Of a stretch of DNA of 64,000 nucleotides, positions 1 through 11,785 are shown piece after piece (within the stretch, counting starts at the first letter, position 1; each line of letters starts with the position of its first letter). The stretch comes from Streptococcus sp. Marseille-Q5986. Its GTDB lineage: Bacteria > Bacillota > Bacilli > Lactobacillales > Streptococcaceae. The DNA is taken from positions 1 through 64,000 of the forward strand of contig NZ_CAMPPY010000001.1 of NCBI RefSeq assembly GCF_946902915.1, given 5' to 3'. The notes below the pieces were generated by a model, which was given only the letters and a program-made list of their open reading frames with translations, was not told where the DNA came from and did no database searches. The position numbers and the translations under genes were made by a program.

Positions 1-32
1 CAATATCGGATTATCAATTAATAATATTAATT

Positions 33-359
33 ATGATCTTATTTTTATTTGTTTCACCCTATCTGTTGAAATTTATTACAAAGAGAGAACCTAAGATAAC
101 AAAAGATGTTTTCAATTATTTTTCTAAATGGCTTCAATTTATTACAATTATGCTTTTGTTTATTTTAATAGTTGGAGCGTATTTTCTTTTATTGGAAGAT
201 TTAAACAATAGTCAGATTGATTCGTATACAATAATTCCTATATTTATTGCAGGATGTATGACTTGTTCAAGAATTATTATAAAATTTCTAACCACTATAA
301 ATAAAGGTGTTGCAAGTAGAAAACCTAAACGTTATCCGTATAGTGGAAGAAATTATTAG
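33..359 (+). CDS. AT-rich hypothetical membrane protein, possibly 5'-truncated by the window edge
   Basis: I do not recognise this protein of at least 108 residues. It has hydrophobic stretches near residues 1-14, 33-53 and 66-85, consistent with two or three membrane segments, and ends in a basic, tyrosine-containing tail. The reading frame stays open upstream of the ATG to base 3 of the window, and no clear ribosome site precedes that ATG, so the true start may lie outside the window. The gene is visibly richer in A and T than tmcAL, 24 bases downstream, which suggests a later acquisition. No function can be assigned. Confidence 0.5.
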   Translation: MILFLFVSPYLLKFITKREPKITKDVFNYFSKWLQFITIMLLFILIVGAYFLLLEDLNNSQIDSYTIIPIFIAGCMTCSRIIIKFLTTINKGVASRKPKRYPYSGRNY

Positions 360-383
360 CTATTATTAACGGAGGCAATACAG

Positions 384-1481
384 ATGACCATCACAGGTAT
401 TATCGCGGAGTTCAATCCTTTTCATAATGGCCATAAATACCTGCTGGATCAGGCAGAGGGACTGAAAATCGTTGCCATGTCAGGGAATTTCATGCAGCGT
501 GGAGAGCCTGCTATCGTGGACAAGTGGATACGGACCCAGATGGCGTTGGAAAACGGAGCGGATTTAGTAGTGGAATTGCCCTTTTTAGTCAGTGTTCAGG
601 CGGCTGATTTCTTTGGTCAAGGATCTGTGGATATCTTGGCTCGGTTGGGTATTAATACCCTAACTTTTGGGACAGAGGAAGCTCTTGATTACCAGAAAAT
701 CGCTGACTTATGCACAGAGCAAGGTGCTGAGATGGAGAAATTTGTGGATAATCTGCCTGATTCCCTCTCTTATCCCCAGAAGACCCAAGTCATGTGGAAG
801 GAATTTGCAGGGCTTGATTTTTCAGGAAATACGCCCAATCATGTCCTTGCTCTTGCTTATGCTAAGGCAGTTGCTGGACGAAACATCAAACTCCATCCGA
901 TTCAGCGTCAGGGGGCTGGTTACCATTCTGTGGATAAAGATGTGGACTTTGCCTCGGCGACAGCCCTCCGTCAGCATCAGAATGACAAAGATTTCTTAGA
1001 ACGTTTTATGCCTTCTATTATCCATTTTGAGCAGGCTAGTAAGGTGAGCTGGGATGATTATTTTTCCTTACTCCGCTATCAAATCTTGTCAAATCCAGGC
1101 CTAACCACCATCTATCAGGTCAATCAAGAAATGGCTGTGCGTATTAAGGATGCTATTAAGACAGCCCAATCGGTAGAAGAATTGATCGAGGTGGTTGCGA
1201 CCAAGCGGTACACCAAGGCGCGTGTCAGACGTCTCTTGACCTATATCTTGGTGCAGACCAGAGAAAGTGACTTACCAGCAGGCATTCATGTCCTTGGTTT
1301 TACCGAAAAAGGCAGACAACATCTCAAGTCTCTGAAAGGGCAGGTCAATCTAGTCAGCCGAATTGGTAAAGAACCTTGGGATGCCATGAGTCAAAAGGCA
1401 GACCAGATTTACCAACTAGGAAATCCAAGTATAGCAGAGCAGAATTTCGGCAGAGTACCGATTAGAATAGAATCAAACTAA
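384..1481 (+). CDS. tmcAL: tRNA(Met) cytidine acetate ligase TmcAL
   Basis: The 365-residue protein matches the TmcAL family, long annotated as a nucleotidyltransferase. In Bacillus the family makes N4-acetylcytidine at the wobble position of elongator tRNA-Met from acetate and ATP. The N-terminus carries the nucleotidylyl-transferase signature NPFHNGH (residues 11-17, HxGH at 14-17), followed by [11 protein letters not shown]. The C-terminal part is basic and helical, as expected for tRNA contact. The length is normal for streptococcal members. The ATG follows an GGAGG-type ribosome site, and a hairpin terminator begins at the stop codon, so the gene is probably transcribed separately from rny. 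Confidence 0.9.
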   Translation: MTITGIIAEFNPFHNGHKYLLDQAEGLKIVAMSGNFMQRGEPAIVDKWIRTQMALENGADLVVELPFLVSVQAADFFGQGSVDILARLGINTLTFGTEEALDYQKIADLCTEQGAEMEKFVDNLPDSLSYPQKTQVMWKEFAGLDFSGNTPNHVLALAYAKAVAGRNIKLHPIQRQGAGYHSVDKDVDFASATALRQHQNDKDFLERFMPSIIHFEQASKVSWDDYFSLLRYQILSNPGLTTIYQVNQEMAVRIKDAIKTAQSVEELIEVVATKRYTKARVRRLLTYILVQTRESDLPAGIHVLGFTEKGRQHLKSLKGQVNLVSRIGKEPWDAMSQKADQIYQLGNPSIAEQNFGRVPIRIESN

Positions 1482-1506
1482 GTCTACTGAAAGGTGGGCT
1501 TTTTTG
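1480..1506 (+). terminator. Rho-independent terminator after tmcAL
   Basis: Arms AAGTCTACT and GGTGGGCTT pair, with several G-U pairs, across a GAAA loop and run into six T residues. The stem begins inside the tmcAL stop codon. Confidence 0.7.
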
Positions 1507-1607
1507 CTTCGTTTTTCGTGGAAATGTAAATTTTAAAAGATTCTTAATTTTGCTTGAAAATCCAAGGAATTTCTTCAAGAAATCACACAAAACTCTTCAA
1601 TTTGGGT

Positions 1608-1636
1608 TTGTGGAAATCGGTTTTTTATGATAGAAT
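1608..1636 (+). promoter_or_regulatory. Putative sigma-A promoter of rny
   Basis: TTGTGG (1608-1613) and TAGAAT (1631-1636) are separated by 17 bases, about 50 bases upstream of the rny start. The 200-base gap between tmcAL and rny otherwise holds only the terminator and AT-rich sequence. Confidence 0.4.
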
Positions 1637-1684
1637 ATTAAAGAATGTGTGTCATTCGATAAACAAATTTAATGAGGTAAAAAC

Positions 1685-3298
1685 ATGGAAATCATGACAC
1701 TTGCGATTGCTGTTTTTGCCGTCATCATTGGTTTAGTCATTGGATATGTCAGCATCTCAGCCAAGATGAAATCATCTCAGGAAGCTGCAGAGTTGATGCT
1801 TTTAAATGCTGAACAAGAAGCAACTAATTTACGTGGACAAGCTGAACGTGAAGCGGATTTACTTGTTAATGAAGCCAAACGTGAAAGCAAGTCTCTTAAA
1901 AAAGAAGCACTATTGGAGGCCAAAGAAGAAGCCAGAAAATACCGTGAAGAAGTGGACGCTGAATTCAAATCAGAACGTCAAGAACTCAAACAAATCGAAA
2001 GTCGTTTGACAGAGAGAGCTACTAGCCTCGACCGTAAGGACGACAATTTGACGAGTAAAGAACAAACACTTGAACAAAAAGAACAAAGTATTTCTGATAG
2101 AGCGAAAAACCTTGATGCGCGTGAAGAGCAATTAGAGGAAGTCGAAAGACAAAAAGAAGCAGAACTAGAGTGTATTGGTGCTCTGTCTCAGGCAGAAGCA
2201 CGAGATATCATCTTGGCTCAGACAGAGGAAAACTTGACCAAGGAGATTGCTAGCCGCATTCGCGAAGCTGAGCAAGAGGTCAAGGAACGTTCTGACAAAA
2301 TGGCCAAGGACATCCTAGTTCAAGCCATGCAACGTATCGCTGGTGAATATGTGGCGGAGTCAACCAACTCAACAGTCCATCTGCCAGACGATACTATGAA
2401 GGGACGCATTATTGGTCGTGAAGGTCGTAACATTCGTACCTTTGAAAGTTTGACAGGGGTCGATGTGATTATCGACGATACGCCAGAAGTAGTGACCTTG
2501 TCAGGATTTGATCCGATTCGTCGTGAGATTGCCCGTATGACTATGGAAATGTTGCTCAAAGATGGTCGTATTCACCCAGCTCGTATTGAAGACTTGGTTG
2601 AGAAAAACCGTCAAGAGATTGACAATAAGATCCGTGAATACGGTGAGGCTGCTGCCTATGAAATCGGTGCGCCAAACCTTCATCCAGACTTGATGAAAAT
2701 TATGGGACGTTTGCAGTTCCGTACTTCTTATGGACAAAATGTCTTGCGTCATTCGATTGAGGTTGCTAAATTGGCTGGTATTATGGCCAGCGAGCTTGGA
2801 GAAAATGCGGCCCTTGCCCGTCGTGCAGGATTCCTTCACGATATCGGAAAAGCCATTGACCGTGAAGTTGAAGGTAGCCACGTTGAAATCGGTATGGAAT
2901 TGGCACGCAAGTACAAGGAACATCCAGTTGTGGTGAATACCATTGCTAGCCACCACGGTGACGTCGAAGCGGAAAGCGTGATTGCAGTAATCGTCGCTGC
3001 AGCAGATGCCTTGAGTGCAGCGCGTCCAGGTGCTCGTAGTGAGTCTCTTGAAAGCTACATCAAGCGTCTTCATGATTTGGAAGAAATTGCTAACGGCTTT
3101 GAAGGAGTACAAACTAGCTTTGCCCTTCAAGCAGGACGTGAAATCCGTATCATGGTCAATCCAGGACAAATCAAGGACGATAAAGTCACAATCTTGGCTC
3201 ACAAAGTTCGTGAGAAAATTGAAAATAATCTCGATTACCCAGGAAATATCAAGGTAACCGTGATTCGTGAACTTCGTGCAGTAGATTATGCTAAATAA
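1685..3298 (+). CDS. rny: Ribonuclease Y
   Basis: This is the membrane-anchored endoribonuclease that starts mRNA turnover in many Firmicutes. The 537-residue protein has the full family layout: an N-terminal membrane helix (about 3-25), a long charged coiled coil (about 30-200), a KH RNA-binding domain with the GREG loop at 244-247, and an HD phosphohydrolase domain whose metal-binding LHDIGK places the His-Asp pair at 385-386. Length is typical. The start ATG follows a GAGGT ribosome site and gives the expected helix at the very N-terminus. Long open frames on the opposite strand here are shadows of its codon pattern. Confidence 0.97.
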   Translation: MEIMTLAIAVFAVIIGLVIGYVSISAKMKSSQEAAELMLLNAEQEATNLRGQAEREADLLVNEAKRESKSLKKEALLEAKEEARKYREEVDAEFKSERQELKQIESRLTERATSLDRKDDNLTSKEQTLEQKEQSISDRAKNLDAREEQLEEVERQKEAELECIGALSQAEARDIILAQTEENLTKEIASRIREAEQEVKERSDKMAKDILVQAMQRIAGEYVAESTNSTVHLPDDTMKGRIIGREGRNIRTFESLTGVDVIIDDTPEVVTLSGFDPIRREIARMTMEMLLKDGRIHPARIEDLVEKNRQEIDNKIREYGEAAAYEIGAPNLHPDLMKIMGRLQFRTSYGQNVLRHSIEVAKLAGIMASELGENAALARRAGFLHDIGKAIDREVEGSHVEIGMELARKYKEHPVVVNTIASHHGDVEAESVIAVIVAAADALSAARPGARSESLESYIKRLHDLEEIANGFEGVQTSFALQAGREIRIMVNPGQIKDDKVTILAHKVREKIENNLDYPGNIKVTVIRELRAVDYAK

Positions 3299-3303
3299 AT
3301 AAG

Positions 3304-3333
3304 AAAGAGCAGTTGAAAAATTACTGCTTTTTT
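3304..3333 (+). terminator. Terminator after rny
   Basis: A hairpin with AGCAGT pairing ACTGCT, extended by A-T pairs, is followed by a T run. It separates rny from the gmk operon; the remaining leader up to gmk (about 100 bases) shows no clear promoter. Confidence 0.65.
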
Positions 3334-3421
3334 GTTACACTAGATAGAAAGACTGTAGAAGGATAGTTTGCGCAAAATGCTACTACCTGAAGGGAAATCT
3401 TATTTTATTTTTACAGACTGA

Positions 3422-4063
<642 letters not shown>

Positions 4064-4087
4064 AATTTAGAAAATAGGTACAAGCAA

Positions 4088-4402
4088 ATGATGTTAAAAC
4101 CCTCTATTGATACCTTGCTCGACAAGGTTCCTTCAAAATATTCACTCGTAATCTTGGAAGCAAAACGTGCCCACGAATTGGAAGCAGGTGCGCCAGCAAC
4201 TCAAGGTTTCAAGTCTGAAAAATCAACTCTTCGCGCTTTAGAAGAAATCGAATCAGGAAACGTTACAATTCACCCAGATCCAGAAGGAAAACGTGAAGCA
4301 GTGCGTCGCCGTATCGAAGAAGAAAAACGTCGCAAAGAAGAAGAAGAAAAGAAAATCAAAGAGCAAATCGCTAAAGAAAAAGAAGATGGTGAAAAAATTT
4401 AA
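4088..4402 (+). CDS. rpoZ: RNA polymerase omega subunit
   Basis: The 104-residue protein matches the omega subunit, which helps beta-prime fold and assemble into RNA polymerase. The conserved N-terminal block ([27 protein letters not shown], described here by its key residues) is followed by the usual ALEEIESG region and a highly charged Lys/Glu-rich tail (about 78-104). The gmk-rpoZ-priA order is the standard one in Firmicutes, and the gap to gmk is only 24 bases. Confidence 0.95.
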
Positions 4403-4467
4403 GGTTGGGGGGACTCAATCTTATTTTTTCTATTGCAAGAATATACTGACAAGGAGGAGGTGAGAAG

Positions 4468-6864
4468 ATGGCTATAGCCAAGATTATTGTGGATGTGCCT
4501 TTGATGCAGACGGACCAACCCTATAGTTATAGGATTCCTGAGGAATTTGAGGGAATGCTGGAAGTTGGGATGCGGGTCCATGTACCTTTTGGTAAGGGGA
4601 ATCGCCTGATTCAAGGGATTGTTCTTGGTTTGGAGTTCCAACCAGATGAAGAAGGGGCAAGTCAAGATTTAAAAGATATTGCTGAAGTGCTGGATTTTTC
4701 ACCTGTTCTCACGCAAGAACAACTCTGGCTGGCTGAGGAGTTACGCAAGTCCGTCTTTTCCTATAAAATCTCCATCCTCAAGGCCATGCTACCGGGATTT
4801 CTGAATTCTAGCTATGACAAAATTCTCTATCCTCTGGAAGGCTTGAGTCAGGAAGAGCGAGAGCGTTTGTTTGGTTCAGAAGATTCGCTTGCCTTTTCTT
4901 CTCTGGATTTAGGTAAGCAAGCTGAAATGATGCGTTTGACTAGAAAAGGCCTGCTTGGTCTAGAATATCAGGCGATTGATCAAAAGAAGGTCAAGACCCA
5001 GTCTTGGTATGAGGTAGACCTTGTTCAGTTAGAAGGTGTAGAGATTTCTGCGCGCGCCAAGAAAAAGTTGGAATTGAGAGATTATTTGCTGTCTCATCCA
5101 GAGAGTGCTTCCTTGGCTAGTTTGTTAGAGTCCTACTCGCGGGAACAAGTCAACTTCTTTGTGAAGCAAGGAGCTGTGTCCATAGTTCGAAAGGAAGTGC
5201 AACGCTCAGCTGCTTATTTTGAAGGCATTGAAGCTAGTACACCTTTGGAACTAAATCCAGAGCAAAGACAGGCGCGTGATGCGGTTGTCTTTGCTATTGG
5301 TAGTCATCAACCTCCCTTCCTCCTTCAAGGGATTACAGGAAGTGGGAAGACAGAGGTTTACTTGCAGATTATCCAAGGAGCCTTGGACAAGGGCAAGACA
5401 GCTATTTTGCTGGTACCTGAGATTTCCTTGACTCCACAAATGACAGAGCGTTTTATTGCTCGCTTTGGTGAGCAAGTGGCCATTCTTCACTCAGGCCTAT
5501 CCAATGGTGAAAAGTATGACGAATGGCGCAAGGTTGAGCGTGGGGACGCTCAAGTTGTTGTTGGTGCTAGATCAGCCATCTTTGCTCCTCTGAAAAATCT
5601 AGGTGTTATGATTATCGACGAAGAGCATGAAGCTAGCTACAAACAAGACAGCAATCCCCGGTACCATGCTAGAGAGGTCGCCATTTTACGGGCCCAGTAC
5701 AATCAAGCAGCCCTAGTTCTCGGCTCAGCGACACCGAGCTTAGAAAGCCGTGCGCGGGCTGGAAAAGGTGTCTATCAACATTTACGTCTGACCCAACGTG
5801 CTAATCCTCTAGCCACGATTCCTGAGGTTCAAGTGATTGACTTTCGAGACTATATCGGGCAGAATGAGACGTCAAACTTTACGCCTCCTTTACTAGAGGC
5901 CATCCAAGATCACCTGGATAAGAAAGAACAGGTAGTCCTCATGCTCAATCGCCGTGGTTATTCTAGCTTTGTCATGTGTCGGGAATGTGGAACGGTGGAT
6001 ACTTGTCCTAACTGTGACATTTCCTTGACCTTGCACATGGATACCAAGACCATGAACTGCCATTATTGTGGTTTCTCGAAGGACATTCCTCAGGTCTGTC
6101 CTAACTGTAAGAGTCGCAGTATTCGTTACTATGGAACAGGGACTCAAAAGGCCTATGATGAGCTGGCAGAGCTCTTTCCTCAGGCTCGCATTCTGCGCAT
6201 GGATGTGGATACGACCCGCAAGAAAGGTAGTCACCAAGCTCTGCTTGACCAGTTTGGGCTAGGGGAAGCAGATATCTTGCTGGGAACTCAGATGATTGCT
6301 AAGGGATTGGATTTTCCAAATGTGACTTTAGTCGGAGTGCTCAATGCGGATACGGCCTTGAATCTACCAGATTTCCGTTCTTCTGAGAGAACCTTCCAGC
6401 TCTTGACTCAGGTTGCAGGCCGGGCAGGCCGGGCTGAAAAAGCTGGTCAGGTCTTGATCCAGTCTTACAATCCTCAGCACTATGCTATAAGATTTGCCAA
6501 GGATCAGGATTACGAAGGCTTTTATGCCTATGAAATGGGAATCAGACGACAACTTGGTTACCCACCTTACTATTTTACGATTGGCATTACCCTTTCTCAC
6601 AAGAAAGAAGAAGAGGTGGTTAAACGTGCCTATGAAGTTATGAACATTTTGCGGTCAGGTTTGTCTGAAATCAGTAATATCCTTGGACCGACGCCCAAAC
6701 CCATTGCCCGTACCCACAACCTCTATCATTACCAGATTTTAATTAAATACCGTTTAGAAGATGAGCTGGGGGCGACCCTCAACCAGGTCTTGGCCTTGAC
6801 TCAAGAACGGGAAAATAGTGAGCTCCGTCTCAGCATTGACCATGAGCCACAGCAATTTTTATAA
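4468..6864 (+). CDS. priA: Primosomal protein N' (replication restart helicase PriA)
   Basis: PriA recognises stalled replication forks, remodels them with its 3'-5' helicase and reloads the replicative helicase. In the 798-residue protein the N-terminal 3'-end-binding domain (about 1-110) precedes a superfamily 2 helicase with Walker A GITGSGKT (288-295) and Walker B DEEH (384-387). Eight cysteines in CxxC pairs between residues 504 and 547 form the two zinc sites, and the second helicase lobe contains the GRAGR motif. A GGAGG ribosome site lies just upstream of the ATG. It is the third gene of the gmk-stkP operon. Confidence 0.97.
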   Translation: MAIAKIIVDVPLMQTDQPYSYRIPEEFEGMLEVGMRVHVPFGKGNRLIQGIVLGLEFQPDEEGASQDLKDIAEVLDFSPVLTQEQLWLAEELRKSVFSYKISILKAMLPGFLNSSYDKILYPLEGLSQEERERLFGSEDSLAFSSLDLGKQAEMMRLTRKGLLGLEYQAIDQKKVKTQSWYEVDLVQLEGVEISARAKKKLELRDYLLSHPESASLASLLESYSREQVNFFVKQGAVSIVRKEVQRSAAYFEGIEASTPLELNPEQRQARDAVVFAIGSHQPPFLLQGITGSGKTEVYLQIIQGALDKGKTAILLVPEISLTPQMTERFIARFGEQVAILHSGLSNGEKYDEWRKVERGDAQVVVGARSAIFAPLKNLGVMIIDEEHEASYKQDSNPRYHAREVAILRAQYNQAALVLGSATPSLESRARAGKGVYQHLRLTQRANPLATIPEVQVIDFRDYIGQNETSNFTPPLLEAIQDHLDKKEQVVLMLNRRGYSSFVMCRECGTVDTCPNCDISLTLHMDTKTMNCHYCGFSKDIPQVCPNCKSRSIRYYGTGTQKAYDELAELFPQARILRMDVDTTRKKGSHQALLDQFGLGEADILLGTQMIAKGLDFPNVTLVGVLNADTALNLPDFRSSERTFQLLTQVAGRAGRAEKAGQVLIQSYNPQHYAIRFAKDQDYEGFYAYEMGIRRQLGYPPYYFTIGITLSHKKEEEVVKRAYEVMNILRSGLSEISNILGPTPKPIARTHNLYHYQILIKYRLEDELGATLNQVLALTQERENSELRLSIDHEPQQFL

Positions 6865-6876
6865 GAAGGAGAAGAT

Positions 6877-7812
6877 ATGACAAAACTAATCTTTATGGGG
6901 ACTCCCGATTTTTCAGCAACAGTTTTGAAGGGGTTGTTATCAGATGGCCGTTATGAGATTCTAGCTGTTGTGACCCAGCCAGACCGTGCTGTCGGCCGTA
7001 AAAAAGTAATCCAAGAAACCCCAGTCAAGCAGGCTGCCAAAGAAGCAGGACTTCCCATTTACCAGCCTGAAAACTTATCTGGAAGTCCAGAGATGGAAGC
7101 CATTATGAATTTAGGAGTAGATGGAATTATCACTGCTGCTTTTGGGCAATTTCTTCCAAGTAAACTCCTTGATAGCATGGATTTTGCGGTCAACGTTCAT
7201 GCTTCCCTTCTTCCCAAACACCGTGGTGGCGCCCCCATTCATTATGCCTTGATTCAAGGGGATGAGGAAGCTGGTGTGACCATTATGGAGATGGTCAAGG
7301 AAATGGATGCAGGAGATATGATTTCTCGTCGCAGTCTTCCCATCACAGATGAGGACAATGTCGGCACCTTGTTTGAGAAATTAGCGATTGTTGGTCGTGA
7401 CTTGCTTTTGGACACCCTTCCTGCCTATATTGCTGGGGAGATCAAACCTGTGCCTCAGGACCCAAGCCAAGTCACTTTCTCCCCAAATATCAAACCAGAG
7501 GAAGAAAAGTTGGATTGGAATAAGACTAATCGCCAACTCTTCAACCAAATACGTGGCATGAATCCATGGCCTGTGGCCCATACTTTTCTCAAGGGAGACC
7601 GCTTTAAGATTTACGAAACTCTACCAGTAGAAGGTCAGGGAGCTCCAGGCGAAATCCTCTCTATCGGTAAGAAAGAATTGATTGTCGCAACGGCAGAAGG
7701 AGCTTTGTCTCTCAAGCAAGTGCAGCCAGCAGGTAAACCTAAGATGGATATCGCTTCTTTCCTCAACGGAGTTGGACGGACATTAACTGTAGGAGAAGGA
7801 TTTGGTGACTAA
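6877..7812 (+). CDS. fmt: Methionyl-tRNA formyltransferase
   Basis: Fmt transfers a formyl group from 10-formyl-tetrahydrofolate to initiator methionyl-tRNA. The 311-residue protein has the N-terminal hydrolase fold starting [14 protein letters not shown], the conserved formyl-donor-binding stretch [17 protein letters not shown] (about 107-123) and a C-terminal OB-fold ending in VGRTLTVGE. Length is normal. It begins 12 bases after priA with an AAGGAG ribosome site and overlaps the start of rsmB, so the two are probably translationally coupled. Confidence 0.97.
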   Translation: MTKLIFMGTPDFSATVLKGLLSDGRYEILAVVTQPDRAVGRKKVIQETPVKQAAKEAGLPIYQPENLSGSPEMEAIMNLGVDGIITAAFGQFLPSKLLDSMDFAVNVHASLLPKHRGGAPIHYALIQGDEEAGVTIMEMVKEMDAGDMISRRSLPITDEDNVGTLFEKLAIVGRDLLLDTLPAYIAGEIKPVPQDPSQVTFSPNIKPEEEKLDWNKTNRQLFNQIRGMNPWPVAHTFLKGDRFKIYETLPVEGQGAPGEILSIGKKELIVATAEGALSLKQVQPAGKPKMDIASFLNGVGRTLTVGEGFGD

Positions 7813-9118
7813 AGTAGAAACGGCTAGAAGTCTAGCTCTAGCAGTGCTAGAGGATGTTTTTGTCAATCAAGCATACTCAAATATTGCCTTAAATAAGCAT
7901 CTCAAGGGAAGTCAACTCTCAGCAGCAAACAAGGGCTTGGTAACCGAGCTGGTCTATGGAACGGTAACCCGTAAATTGACTCTGGAATGGTACCTGTCCC
8001 ACTTTATCGAAGACAGAGACCAGTTAGACAGCTGGCTCTATGTCCTTCTTCTCATGAGCGCCTACCAACTCCGCTATCTGGATAAGATTCCAGACCATGC
8101 TGTGGTTAATGAAGCAGTTGAATTAGCCAAATTCCGTAAAAAGGGCAGCGAAAAATTGGTCAACGCTGTCCTACGCCGTATTTTGCGTGAAGGGTGGCCA
8201 GATATTGCCAGCATCAAACGAAAAAATAAACGTGACTCCATTGCCTATTCTCTCCCAGTTTGGCTCGTGTCTAAACTTAAGGAAGAATATGGTGAAGAGC
8301 GAGCACAAGCCATCTTTGAAAGCCTTTTGGTGCGCAACAAGGCTAGTATTCGTGTGACTGACTTAAGCCGAAAAGAGGAAATTCAAGCCTTGTTAGAGGC
8401 GAGTGATTCAAGCTTGTCTCCTTCTGGTCTTATTAAGGAGCAGGGGCATTTTGCAGCTCATGATTTGTTTGCGGAGGGAGCCATTACCATCCAAGACGAG
8501 TCCAGTCAGTTGGTTGCTCCGACGCTTGATTTACAAGGTGAAGAGCGAGTGCTTGATACCTGTGCGGCTCCAGGTGGGAAAGCAGTACATATTGCTTCCT
8601 ATCTCACGACAGGTCAGGTTACTGCTCTGGACCTTTACGATCACAAGTTGGACTTGATTCAAGAAAATGCTCAACGTCTGGGAGTTGCAGATCGGGTTCA
8701 AAGGCAAAAATTGGACGCTAGAAAGGTGCATGAGTTTTTTGGTCAGGCTTCTTTTGATAAGATTTTAGTAGATGCTCCTTGTTCAGGAATTGGTCTTTTG
8801 CGCCGCAAACCAGATATCAAATACAATAAAGAAACAGCAGATTTCGCGTCCTTACAAGAAATTCAGCTAGAAATATTAGGTAGTGTTTGTCAAACACTAC
8901 GCAAAGGTGGTATAATAACGTATAGTACCTGTACTATTGTCTCAGAGGAGAATTTTCAAGTCGTTGAGGCGTTTTTAGAAAGTCATCCTGAGTTCGAGCA
9001 GGTTAAACTAGAACACGAATGCAAAGATATCCTGAAAGACGGCTGTATCCTGATCACTCCGGAATTGTATGGAAGCGATGGATTCTTTATCAGCCAATTT
9101 CGCAAGATATCAGAATAG
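7805..9118 (+). CDS. rsmB: 16S rRNA m5C967 methyltransferase RsmB (Sun/Fmu)
   Basis: The protein methylates C967 of 16S rRNA. It combines an N-terminal NusB-like RNA-binding domain (about 1-140) with a Rossmann methyltransferase domain showing CAAPGGKA (SAM binding), DAPCSGIG (the Cys near 326 is the release cysteine) and YSTCTI (catalytic cysteine, near 375). I start it at the GTG at 7805, which lies inside the fmt stop region and gives the usual [13 protein letters not shown]-terminus; the TTG at 7802 would add only one residue. About 437 residues is normal for the family. phpP follows after 15 bases. Confidence 0.93.
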   Translation: MTKVETARSLALAVLEDVFVNQAYSNIALNKHLKGSQLSAANKGLVTELVYGTVTRKLTLEWYLSHFIEDRDQLDSWLYVLLLMSAYQLRYLDKIPDHAVVNEAVELAKFRKKGSEKLVNAVLRRILREGWPDIASIKRKNKRDSIAYSLPVWLVSKLKEEYGEERAQAIFESLLVRNKASIRVTDLSRKEEIQALLEASDSSLSPSGLIKEQGHFAAHDLFAEGAITIQDESSQLVAPTLDLQGEERVLDTCAAPGGKAVHIASYLTTGQVTALDLYDHKLDLIQENAQRLGVADRVQRQKLDARKVHEFFGQASFDKILVDAPCSGIGLLRRKPDIKYNKETADFASLQEIQLEILGSVCQTLRKGGIITYSTCTIVSEENFQVVEAFLESHPEFEQVKLEHECKDILKDGCILITPELYGSDGFFISQFRKISE

Positions 9119-9133
9119 GAAGGAACTGACACA

Positions 9134-9874
9134 ATGGAAATAGCATTATTAACAGATGTTGGTCAGAAACGGACAAATAATCAGGACTATGTCAATCACT
9201 TTGTCAACCGTGCAGGACGCACTATGATCATCTTGGCTGACGGGATGGGAGGACACCGTGCAGGAAATATCGCTAGTGAGATGGCGGTAACAGACCTCGG
9301 TGTAGCTTGGGTGGATACCCAAATTGACTCAGTCAATGAAGTTCGTGAGTGGTTTGCCCACTACCTGGAGATTGAAAATCAAAAAATTCATCAACTAGGT
9401 CAGGACGAAGCCTACAGAGGCATGGGAACAACGCTAGAAGCTGTTGCGTTTATTGATAACCAAGCCATCTATGCTCACATTGGAGATTCTCGTATCGGTT
9501 TGATTCGTGGAGAAGAGTACCACCAGTTGACGAGTGACCATTCCTTGGTCAATGAATTGCTCAAGGCTGGTCAATTGACTCCAGAGGAGGCAGAAACTCA
9601 CCCTCAAAAGAATATCATCACACAGTCTATCGGACAAAAAGATGAAATCCAGCCTGATTTTGGGATGATTACACTGGAGTCAGGAGATTATCTCTTGCTC
9701 AATAGTGACGGTTTGACCAATATGATTTTGGCAAGCGAGATTTATGATATCGTAACCAGCGATATTTCCCTAGCAGACAAGGCGGCCACCCTCATTCGTT
9801 TCGCTAACAATGCAGGAGGTTTAGACAACATTACGGTTGCCCTTGTTTACATGAACGAGGAGGCGGCAGAATGA
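9134..9874 (+). CDS. phpP: PP2C-type serine/threonine phosphatase (PhpP/Stp1)
   Basis: This metal-dependent phosphatase removes phosphates placed by StkP and so tunes cell division and cell-wall synthesis. The 246-residue single-domain protein has the PP2C motifs in order: the [11 protein letters not shown] start (8-18), metal-binding DGMGGH (36-41), the GDSR block, the DG of NSDGL, and DNIT near the C-terminus. Length is standard. Its last four bases overlap the stkP start (ATGA), the classical arrangement for a coupled phosphatase-kinase pair. Confidence 0.96.
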   Translation: MEIALLTDVGQKRTNNQDYVNHFVNRAGRTMIILADGMGGHRAGNIASEMAVTDLGVAWVDTQIDSVNEVREWFAHYLEIENQKIHQLGQDEAYRGMGTTLEAVAFIDNQAIYAHIGDSRIGLIRGEEYHQLTSDHSLVNELLKAGQLTPEEAETHPQKNIITQSIGQKDEIQPDFGMITLESGDYLLLNSDGLTNMILASEIYDIVTSDISLADKAATLIRFANNAGGLDNITVALVYMNEEAAE

Positions 9875-11751
9875 TCCAAATCGGCAGGAATTTTGCCGGG
9901 CGGTATCGGATTGTCAAGCAGATTGGTCGAGGAGGCATGGCAGATGTTTACTTGGCCAAGGATTTAATTCTAGACGGAGAAGAAGTGGCAGTGAAGGTCC
10001 TGAGAACCAACTACCAGACGGACCCGATAGCTGTAGCTCGTTTTCAGCGTGAAGCGAGAGCTATGGCAGAACTAGACCATCCTCATATCGTTCGGATAAC
10101 AGATATCGGTGAAGAAGATGGCCAACAGTACCTAGCTATGGAATACGTAGCAGGACTTGACCTCAAGCGTTATATCAAAGAAAACTATCCTCTTTCAAAT
10201 GAAGAGGCGGTTCGGATTATGGGACAGATTCTTTTGGCTATGCGTTTAGCCCATGCTCGAGGAATTGTTCACCGAGATTTGAAACCTCAAAATATCCTCT
10301 TGACGCCAGATGGAACTGCTAAAGTTACCGACTTTGGGATTGCCGTAGCCTTTGCGGAAACCAGTCTGACCCAGACAAACTCAATGTTAGGTTCTGTTCA
10401 TTATTTGTCACCTGAGCAAGCGCGTGGTTCGAAGGCAACTGTGCAGAGTGATATCTATGCCATGGGGATTATTTTCTATGAGATGTTGACAGGCCATATC
10501 CCTTATGATGGGGATAGTGCGGTTACGATTGCCCTTCAGCATTTCCAGAAGCCACTTCCGTCGGTCATTGCTGAAAACCCATCTGTCCCTCAGGCTTTGG
10601 AAAATGTTGTCATCAAGGCAACTGCTAAGAAATTGTCTGATCGCTATCAGTCTGTTTCCGAAATGTATGTAGACTTGTCAACTAGCTTGTCTTATAATCG
10701 TCGGAATGAACCGAAACTGGTCTTTGACGATGCGAGTAAGGTGGATACGAAGACTTTACCTAAAGTTCCACAAAGTACACTGACATCGATTCCAAAAGCT
10801 CCGGCGCAGGAAGAACGTCCTCAGTCAAAGAAATTAACCCCAGAGCAAGCGCCTACGCAAAAGCCAACTAAAAAGCGGAAGTTTAAGGCTCGCTATATGA
10901 TTCTTTTGGCTAGTCTTCTATTAGTTGCAGCCTCTTTAATCTGGATTTTGTCCAGAACACCAGCAACGATTGCTATTCCTGACGTGGGTGGACAAACTGT
11001 TGCAGAGGCAAAAGAAGCTCTTAAAAAATCCAAGTTTGAAGCTGGTGAAGAAAAGTCAGAGGCCAGCGATACTGTAGCAGAAGGACGCGTTATTCGGACC
11101 GATCCGGAAGCAGGTAGTAGCCGAAAAGAAGGAACCAAGGTTAATTTGATCGTTTCTTCTGGTAAGCAATCTTTCCAATTGAGCAATTATGTTGGACGCA
11201 AGTATACGGATGTCGTAGCTGAACTCAAGGAGAAGAAGGTTCCTGAAAATCTAATCAAGATGGAAGAGGAAGAATCCAGCGAAAGCGAACCTGGAACCAT
11301 TCTCAGACAAAGTCCTGCGGCAGGTACGACTTATGAACTTTCAAAAGCCAGCACAATTACTTTAACGGTTGCTAAGAAAGTAACAAGCGTTTCTATGCCA
11401 AGTTATATTGGTTCAAGTCTCGAATTTACAAAGAATAATTTGACTCAGATTGTCGGTGTAAAAGAGGCCAATATTGAGATTGTCGAGGTTTCGACTGCTC
11501 CTGAAGGGACAGCAGAAGGTACAGTTGTAGATCAAACACCAAAAGCGGGTGAAAAGGTTGACCTTGCTAGCACGCGTATCAAACTTTCCATCTACAAACC
11601 GAAAACACCACCATCAATTTCATCTTCTAATTCTGCACAGCGTGGGAACCAAGGTTCTTCTACAACTCCAAATCAGGGGAACCAACAAGGGAATACTCCT
11701 TCAACTAGCCAATCAAATAGTGAAGGAACCCGTGAGAGTTCTCGAGATTAA
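9871..11751 (+). CDS. stkP: PASTA-domain serine/threonine kinase StkP, three PASTA repeats plus low-complexity tail
   Basis: This transmembrane kinase senses cell-wall muropeptides and phosphorylates division proteins. The cytoplasmic kinase domain (about 12-272) has the ATP-binding lysine K42, HRDLKPQN with catalytic D136, and DFG at 154-156. A basic juxtamembrane stretch precedes one membrane helix (342-360). Outside lie three PASTA repeats (about 366-431, 435-502, 506-577) and then a tail (578-626) made almost only of Ser, Thr, Asn, Gln, Gly and Pro. As I remember it, pneumococcal StkP has 659 residues, four PASTA repeats and almost no tail, so this version is shorter by one repeat. The second repeat here looks like a blend of pneumococcal repeats two and three. 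It is the last gene of the operon, followed by a strong terminator. Confidence 0.96.
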   Translation: MIQIGRNFAGRYRIVKQIGRGGMADVYLAKDLILDGEEVAVKVLRTNYQTDPIAVARFQREARAMAELDHPHIVRITDIGEEDGQQYLAMEYVAGLDLKRYIKENYPLSNEEAVRIMGQILLAMRLAHARGIVHRDLKPQNILLTPDGTAKVTDFGIAVAFAETSLTQTNSMLGSVHYLSPEQARGSKATVQSDIYAMGIIFYEMLTGHIPYDGDSAVTIALQHFQKPLPSVIAENPSVPQALENVVIKATAKKLSDRYQSVSEMYVDLSTSLSYNRRNEPKLVFDDASKVDTKTLPKVPQSTLTSIPKAPAQEERPQSKKLTPEQAPTQKPTKKRKFKARYMILLASLLLVAASLIWILSRTPATIAIPDVGGQTVAEAKEALKKSKFEAGEEKSEASDTVAEGRVIRTDPEAGSSRKEGTKVNLIVSSGKQSFQLSNYVGRKYTDVVAELKEKKVPENLIKMEEEESSESEPGTILRQSPAAGTTYELSKASTITLTVAKKVTSVSMPSYIGSSLEFTKNNLTQIVGVKEANIEIVEVSTAPEGTAEGTVVDQTPKAGEKVDLASTRIKLSIYKPKTPPSISSSNSAQRGNQGSSTTPNQGNQQGNTPSTSQSNSEGTRESSRD

Positions 11752-11785
11752 ACGAAGAACCTAGGACAAAATAGTTCTCAACCAC

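Noticed and set aside
2501-3202. 233-codon open frame on the minus strand
   Set aside because: It lies wholly opposite rny, whose protein is complete and conserved; the antisense frame has no ribosome site and no recognisable motifs.
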